From contig CM060202.1 of assembly GCA_030562195.1 (NCBI GenBank), forward strand, positions 28,506,317 through 28,570,316: a stretch of 64,000 nucleotides of DNA, in the 5' to 3' direction. Source of the DNA: Nipponacmea schrenckii. Taxonomy: Eukaryota; Mollusca; Gastropoda; Lottiidae. Below are positions 58,601 through 64,000 of the stretch, in pieces (position 1 is the stretch's first letter; every line of letters starts with the position of its first letter). The notes below the pieces were generated by a model that did not search any database, was not told the DNA's origin, and worked only from the letters and a program-made list of their open reading frames with translations. The position numbers were made by a program, and so were the translations under genes.

Positions 58601-60396
58601 TGAACTTCGTACCCATACCTTGACTGAAAAAGCCAAATATCTTGTATCATTGAATGATTGTTATTGAAGCATTTTGACTGGATCGTAGGCTAGGGAATAC
58701 AGCAAATCAGAGGCCTCAACAGATTATCTGTAAACACAAAACCATATTGTGTACACTCCAACCAATTCACTACATTTCGTGATACAAGCGTACTGTCTAT
58801 TGCAGTCAAGGTGAGCGATATTGAACAATAGTAAAAGGAAGTTTCTTCAAGGCGATGCTGATGTTTAAATAGTATCACAGTTCAAGCGTTTTATGTACAA
58901 CATGGACTTTCTAAACGTTTACCACACCTCTATAACATTTAAAAACGAAACCAGCAACTTACCCGAGAACGACAGCCCAGATCCAGGGAAATCCCAGCAG
59001 GAAATGAGCGACAACAGCATCAACACCAGCTTCAACGATACAGGGGAACAGCGCCAGTCTTAGCGCCATCCACTTAACCTTCCTAAGAGCATTGGGATCC
59101 AACCCGGAGCCAGCTCGGATCAAGATTACCACCAACGCTATAGTTCTAGAGTAGATAAAACAGCAAATTCATTCAGTAAACCAAAGCACTTTTTCTATTT
59201 CGTTCATATCATGAACTTTTGGGTTCGACCCATACTAGTGCCGTATTTCGTTCATTGAATCAGCAAGGTTCGTGCGGAATTAAGCTTTGACCATCTGTTT
59301 CAGAGCTTCGGATGCATAAGTAATAGCTTGTTTTGTAGCTGGCTTAGACAAACCGAGCTCAGTAACAGTAAACTCTGTAAGAAAGATAATGACTAGGCCC
59401 TGATTCCTCCTCTTTAGCCAAATCCGAGCAGACATATAGAACGTAAAACTCTATTTCTATAAAAGTCGTTGATATTCACCTTAAATTTGAAGCCCAAGCT
59501 TTCTCTATATCTCTACCAATGTCAATTCCGGGAACGTTTCGGAGACAGAATCCGACTAATAACATACCTTCAATAGAACAACGAACTTTGAAACACCCTT
59601 TTTTCTAGTTCCGTCTTAGCGGTTTCAAATTTCGTAATTGACTGCAATGTCCATTCTTGTGTCACAGAAGTATGTAAGTGTTGATACAGCTTATCAGAGG
59701 TCACGACAAAATGTCCGTAAACGATAGACATAATGTTTGCAGTGTTTCTATCGAGTATTCTGATTGGATGTATTCACTGTTGTACAATCCAATCAAAACG
59801 CTGGCTTGAGAGGAAGGGGGCTAATGAAATAAAGGTCGCACTAGCTTGATATTATAAGGATTGGTTTGTGGGTATGAAGAGAAGGTTTCAGAGGGGTTCA
59901 ATCCATATAAAACGTTGTAGCCTTCATTGGTCGATAGTGGACAGTTAGAAGCATTTGTATGCCATTTTAAAATTCAAATCGATAAAATACTGATCTACCT
60001 CGACCAATATTCAAATTAATAGCTTGTTTATATTCAAGAATGTTGAAAAGCGACTTACCTAACAAGGGAGGAAAGGGGGTTAACTCTATCAGAGCAGCAG
60101 CAACTACACAGCCATAAATCAGCACCAACAAGGCGAAGAAATTACCACCTGGTAGAGCTTGATCTCCAGTTATAGCCCAGAAAGTTCCCCATATAGCTGC
60201 TGCCGCTATTATCTTGGATATCCACATGGCTACCTTCCCATGTGGCGGGCACATAAAGGCGTGTTTCAACCTCTCACAACACCCGGCCCCCTCGTCAGGT
60301 ACATTATAGTCTGCCCTACACGGCATACACCGCGGACCCCTGGTCCTCCCCGCCACATCCATGTTGGTTATTCTGTCGTCTTCTTTTTCCTTTTTC
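55406..60396 (-). CDS. SLC9B: SLC9B-type Na+/H+ antiporter (NHA family), 10 coding exons
   Basis: Minus-strand exons: 60396-60059, 59567-59480, 59145-58963, 58531-58356, 57931-57825, 57506-57342, 57018-56910, 56453-56317, 56091-56014 and 55648-55406 (stop). All introns have GT-AG ends and all phases join. From ATG 60362 the product is 529 residues, close to mammalian SLC9B2/NHA2 (~537). Family blocks in order include CPPHGK, ITGDQALPGGNFF, ILIRAGSGLD, FVMSAVSPAVVVPS, GIPTLLIAA, VFQPLLFGLIGNAVSI, ISWLPKATVQAAIGPVALDT and ILITAPLGAAGIGLSAPFLL, an even spread of hydrophobic membrane helices. The family exchanges Na+ or Li+ for H+ across plasma, organelle or mitochondrial membranes. Odd: the ion-binding Asp-Asp of NHA2 reads Asn-Asp (232-233). 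Arg391 matches the conserved helix Arg. The N-terminus is uncertain. Confidence 0.93.
55680..55800 (+). repeat. Intronic GAAT simple repeat
   Basis: 'aatgaatgaataaatgagta' repeats in the last SLC9B intron; same class as 2280-2800. Confidence 0.85.
56014..56091 (-). CDS. SLC9B: SLC9B exon I
   Basis: Phase 0 in and out, encodes AAIGPVALDTAIKNGAADDV and LGLATT. Acceptor 'tttcatcag|GCT', donor 'ACA|gtaagt'. Confidence 0.93.
56317..56453 (-). CDS. SLC9B: SLC9B exon H
   Basis: Encodes LGIAMLFIGLGCRLFVTFF with the conserved helix Arg (Arg391), then NLKEKIFITISWLPKATVQ. Residues ~378-423. Confidence 0.94.
56910..57018 (-). CDS. SLC9B: SLC9B exon G
   Basis: Encodes CWKVFQPLLFGLIGNAVSI and ENLQSGNI. 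The 'WD/WK-FQPLLFGLIG' block is a family hallmark. Note Asn replaces the usual Ala in 'GLIGAEV'. Confidence 0.94.
57342..57506 (-). CDS. SLC9B: SLC9B exon F
   Basis: Phase 0 on both sides. Encodes VLMYRFIMIIALGLLATFGF, then VAGFPGAGTLGTLILAF, matching the family's 'FGFPGSGGLCTLVMAF' helix. Residues 287-341. Confidence 0.93.
57825..57931 (-). CDS. SLC9B: SLC9B exon E
   Basis: Encodes DLIYNIFHGPLELLIGVVFG and a following glycine-rich helix ending IPNKNS. Donor '|gtaagtgg'. A copy of the dispersed repeat lies in the intron just upstream (57944-58075). Confidence 0.92.
57944..58075 (+). repeat. Dispersed repeat fragments in SLC9B intron
   Basis: Two adjacent heads of the family described at 7719 ('gagttttacgttctactagt' at ~57959 and 'gagttttacgtcctactctt' at ~58037). 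Tandem heads of this kind could be the seed of arrays like 820-1690. Confidence 0.75.
58356..58531 (-). CDS. SLC9B: SLC9B exon D (ion-binding motif)
   Basis: Encodes SAVSPAVVVPS and the discontinuous-helix region ending CSVNDVIAISGFGIVLGM. The ion-binding pair is Asn232 (58413-58411) and Asp233 (58410-58408). Residues ~192-250. Confidence 0.94.
58963..59145 (-). CDS. SLC9B: SLC9B exon C
   Basis: Encodes TIALVVILIRAGSGLDPNAL through LGFPWIWAVVLG, two membrane helices of the dimer/core domains, residues ~131-191. Donor '|gtaagttgc'. Confidence 0.92.
59480..59567 (-). CDS. SLC9B: SLC9B exon B
   Basis: Encodes MLLVGFCLRNVPGIDIGRD and EKAWASNLR, matching the family's 'GMLLAGFLIRNIP' helix. Phase 1 in, phase 2 out. 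Residues ~102-130. Confidence 0.9.
60059..60396 (-). CDS. SLC9B: SLC9B exon A (N-terminus, first membrane helices)
   Basis: Acceptor 'tttcttag|gaaaaagg' at 60397-60398, donor '|gtaagtcg' at 60058-60057. Contains the likely start ATG at 60362 in a good context (accaacATGG), a Cys-rich cytosolic segment (RGPRCMPC, GCCERL), then CPPHGK and two hydrophobic stretches. Frame is open to the acceptor upstream (EDDRITN), so an earlier start in another exon is possible. Confidence 0.85.
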
Positions 60397-61413
60397 CTAA
60401 GAAATTCAAATAACAGGTTTGTTTGTCAAATTATTCCATACAAGAGTTTGAGGAATTCATTCGAGACTTGACACACATAAAATAAGTTATTTTGGGTTCA
60501 AATTTTTTTTCCGAAACTAACACTTATTTCTTTGGGTTAACTCAAGATTTAACAGAATGAAGTTCTTTCCAACTGACTTCTCGGATTCAAGGTTTAACAA
60601 AAAATCCTACAATTTCTCCTCAAAGTTGATCCCAAGGCTGACAGTTATTCGGAGCTCACCAATCTAAAACATTATTCAAACAACAGTGGTATAAGAATTG
60701 ACGATATTCAGGAAATGAGTAAAAAATATTCAAACTTGCGTCAATGAAACAAGAACAATGGATGTTAACTGGTTAAAGGAAAATGACCAACACTTTTTTA
60801 AATAAATAAATATATAAGCGTAATAATAGAAACTTTATTATAGATACCCGGTTGCACTAGGCAAACTTCCCTGGGATCTTTCTATCAAGGTTTAGGCCCT
60901 AGTTTGCCTGGTAATTGAAAAATACGTTTATAAGATTTTTGTATTGTATTATCAGTGTTAAATGTGTATGCAGCTCTATGGGGTACTTGAAACTGTACAG
61001 TCACCAAAAACATTTGGAATCTTGACTCCGACAATAGCTATTTATTGAGATATTGCCCTAACTACCAAGTTCTAGGAGACTGTCGCTGCCCCTGGTCTGA
61101 CAAACTGACTTAAGGGAACGAATGTTTACCTTGCAGCCAGATATAAGCGTGTTTTAGAATAATTATTTGTTCTTGTTCCTTTAAGAAAACCAATTCATTA
61201 GTCAAATTCATTAAGAATAGAGTGAATACCATAGTTCCGGGTAGCACCTTTAGTTTAACAAGGAAACCAACCTCAAGTCTGATCTCTAACGTGTGGTTAT
61301 TCAATCTAAACAAACCGCTAAAGGTGGAGGGGTCAGATTATTTAAAAAATATTGACCCCGACAGACACCCAGGGTCAAATGGTATATTATTTTTGGTAAT
61401 GTCTCCAACTTAC
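60397..61413. other. SLC9B first intron or 5' flank
   Basis: No additional exon recognised. Confidence 0.4.
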
Positions 61414-61447
61414 CCATTCCTTTTGTTTTTGAATTGACATCACCCAT
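61414..61447 (-). CDS. Candidate first coding exon of SLC9B
   Basis: ATG at 61447-61445 opens MGDVNSKTKGM and runs into a strong donor 'ATGG|gtaagttgg'. NHA2 proteins start similarly (MGD...). However, the phase (1 base left over) does not fit the canonical acceptor at 60397. It fits only if a weaker AG a few bases further in is used (GAAAAAG|AA), giving GM-EDDRITN. It remains a guess. Confidence 0.3.
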
Positions 61448-62990
61448 TTGAAGATGCCTCCACACCATAGCGATCACCAGTTGCATATGGTTGTGAATAA
61501 TAATAGCGGTTCGAAACCTAATAGGACATTTTAACTATCCATACCCCATTGGTGATCTCTATGGTCCCAGAGTCCCTTAACATTCAGGTTATAAATAATT
61601 CTCGAGACGAGTGGGCCTACATATAAAATTGAAAGGGTGATGTTTGTCTAACGTTTCTGTATTTCATGCAATGTGAAAGAAAGAGGTGCAAAATTCTGTT
61701 CAATTGTGTTGTAGTTATTAAGTTAATACTTTGTTCAAAAAAGCTTGCTATTGCTGTCAAGCTTTTATTAACTCAAACCTTGACTCCAATAGCGAGCTTT
61801 CTTATATCCAAATCAAGCGATTTGGTCGAAGATAATGTTTACAGTCTAGAAAAGTGGCCTGTACAAAATTGTATCTCTTCATTTCTCACATCTATATTAC
61901 TTTTAATATGTTTCTGGCTTTCTGTTTCAGGATGAACCAAATCTTTTGAATCATTTCAAGATTTTCTAGCAGGCGATTTACTGGAGGCTTTCGCAATGGC
62001 GCTTCCAAGGAACTAACGAAACTAGTCGGAGTTCTTTCCCTTTTAAGGTCAGCCTGTATGTATTCCTTCTCAGATCTATATTGATTTTAATTTATATAGA
62101 TGACCTATATGGTTTTTTTTAATATACACTCTGTTTGCTGCATGTAGATAAATTAAATGTGTGTCGAAGTATGTCGACCAGAGTAAACCGTGATAGATGA
62201 TCGGTGTTACAATAGTTGACTGTCACAAATCATCATTGACAAGATAAAACGATCTGTTAAATTCTAAGATATATTGAGCTCATCGGTCTGAAGGCCATGT
62301 TCGTCGATACAATAAATCACATGACCCTGGACCAGCTAATAGACGGGGTAATCGTGAAGAACTAAAGTTGCAATTCTTGTGAGATGTAGTTGTTTCTTTC
62401 TTGCTTTCTCTAATCATTAATTAGAAATGACAAGACCACGTTTCTGGTATTAAAACGATATCCAGACGTCTTATACTTTGCGTAAATCAAATTTAAATAC
62501 TATAGAAAAATCACACACAATGTAAAAAAGAAAATGAAATAAAAAGTTGAAATATCTATCAACAGATAATATTGTAATAAATCAAAGATGTTGTAATGCC
62601 CTGGATGGTTTCAGAATGACGAAACAATGTCAAATGTTGTGTTAATGACGACGTACCCCGGAGGTACAAAAAAACTTGTCCTGTCAGATATAAATATCTC
62701 AAACACAGTTGGTGATAAATGTTTTTGTCTTTTTCATAATGAAAATTATTTTACTATTATTTCCCATCTTTGGGTCGAGTTGGTACAGTATTGTAGCTAA
62801 ATAAAGACACCAAATTAACATAGAGAACGTAATGTCCAGTTGATAAACCCAGTCGTAAAGTGGCATCGGGTCAAGAGTAACGATTTCCAGAGAAACAGTA
62901 GCTGTCTGATATATCTCGCTTAACCAATCGTTATAGGGTATAAACCATTTTGTTGTGTAATTAATAATTACAAATATTAAACAGGACTTG
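61448..62990. other. Upstream/intergenic, nothing recognised
   Basis: A few short ORFs (61666-61935, 62699-63067) have no domain or context. Confidence 0.4.
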
Positions 62991-62994
62991 TAGC

Positions 62995-63260
62995 TTCTCT
63001 TAGAGGGATACCAAGTTGACAAAACCAGTTGCAGAATAGCACTAAGTGTCTTAGAGTGATTTGACATACTCTAGATCAAGATTTGTCGCTTCTCCTAGAG
63101 GGTTACCAAGTTGACAAAACCAGTTACAGAATAGCACTGGGTGTCTCAGAGGGATTTGACATACTCTAGATCAAGATTTGTCTCTTCTCCTAGAGGGTTA
63201 CCAAGTTGACAAAACCGGTTACAGAATAGCACTGGGTGTCTCAGAGTGATTTGATATACA
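62995..63260 (+). repeat. ~92 bp tandem repeat, 3 units
   Basis: Units containing 'accaagttgacaaaaccagt' + 'tacagaatagcactgggtgtc' and 'gacatactctagatcaagat'. Leftmost unit is the most diverged. Confidence 0.92.
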
Positions 63261-64000
63261 GTAAATCCCTGGTGTTAGCCGTCACAGTCCTTATAGAATT
63301 ATTCTAGAATTGATGATTATTCATTTTCTGTAGAATCAACTCGTTTCAAGGTTTTGAAATTCTGTCAGATTGTGATTTTTTGCCGAAATGAATTCAGGGT
63401 TGGACAGGTACATGCCAGTTTTCTTCTTTTGATTTGAATACATTGTTTTGATAGGCGTATGTCGATTTCCTTTTAGTGGTTTGGATGATGTGTTTGACAG
63501 TGGTAACAGATTCCACACATCAGACAATTGCTGGTACATGATGGTGTCACATACACATGTGCGTAAGATGATGATTCCTCCAATTCACCTCTGAATGCTT
63601 ACTCCATGCCAATATCGGATAACATTAGAAGATATCTTTTCGTCTATTTCAAACCTAAAACAGAGTCTTCAACAAGCATGGAAACTTAAGTGTAAAAGTT
63701 TTGCCACAACAATATTAATTCAAAATTTACCTTTTATCGCCGTAGACGCCTATAATGATTTCAGTTGTTACTCCCACGCCAATAAATATACTGAAGAAAA
63801 TACTTGGATACCTTCACAGTTCCACATAAAAAACAAACTGAGACTTAGATCCTTTCAAACCATTTAGAATCAAATCGTGTCGTAACTCTGAAGATCTTAA
63901 ATTACTTCACGTCAAAAGAAATGACAAGTTTTTCTTACACTTTATAATTTATCACTTGGACTTGTTGGGTACCGCCTCCATCGAATGTCTTCATTTCTAC
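63261..64000. other. Intergenic, nothing firm
   Basis: A 90-residue ORF at 63595-63867 (+) has no recognised domain, and I do not call it a gene. Confidence 0.4.

Noticed and set aside
59215..59235. 'gggttcgaccc' tRNA B box-like sequence in an SLC9B intron
   Set aside because: No A box or acceptor stem at the right distance, so neither tRNA nor SINE could be supported.
63595..63867. 90-residue ORF near the right edge
   Set aside because: No recognisable domain; length is compatible with chance in this composition.

Overview
This is a eukaryotic, AT-rich, repeat-dense window, most likely from a mollusc and plausibly a marine gastropod. The assignment is an inference. It rests on intron-bearing genes, a lineage-specific pair of IFIT-like tetratricopeptide genes, a metazoan SLC9B-type exchanger, a tRNA-derived SINE and many minisatellites. 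There is one assembly gap of exactly 500 N (12950-13449). I see no bacterial operons, rRNA or convincing tRNA genes.

Layout. 1-14855 has no gene that I can support: inverted and tandem repeats, including an 89-90 bp array of about 21 units at 9029-10870, a tRNA-derived SINE at 11187-11512, the gap, and a 1.27 kb non-autonomous DNA transposon at 13588-14853. 14900-18109 and 23391-29091 are two tandem, same-strand copies of one gene unit. Each has an ISRE-like element, a TATA box, a probable 5'UTR exon, an intron and one long coding exon (801 and 1038 residues). Both proteins are IFIT-like TPR proteins whose last ~146 residues look like a TIR-type domain. Between the copies lie a 31 bp minisatellite array, a retroelement fragment and a 1.1 kb direct duplication. 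The 5' intron of copy 2 carries a foldback element with a 9 bp target-site duplication, and a dead Tc1-like transposon sits inside that element. Copy 1 preserves the empty site.

29092-55405 has no gene that I recognise. It holds many minisatellites (two unrelated arrays lie nearly end to end at 38430-41212), one minisatellite present in opposite orientations at 30478-30850 and 31625-32170, and several MITE families with readable ends (hAT-type, TTAA-flanked, and a TGTGTATC foldback family). 55406-60396 (minus strand) is a multi-exon SLC9B/NHA-type sodium/proton antiporter. Ten coding exons were reconstructed with consistent splice phases, giving 529 residues from the first in-exon ATG. A possible extra 5' exon lies at 61414-61447. 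The remainder to 64000 is upstream or intergenic sequence with a 92 bp triplicated repeat.

The most interesting system is the IFIT-like/TIR-like gene pair. It joins an RNA- or protein-binding TPR scaffold to a TIR-like signalling fold, has an interferon-response-like promoter motif conserved in both copies, and shows a ~0.8 kb 3' coding block about 98% identical between the copies while the central linker is free to diverge.
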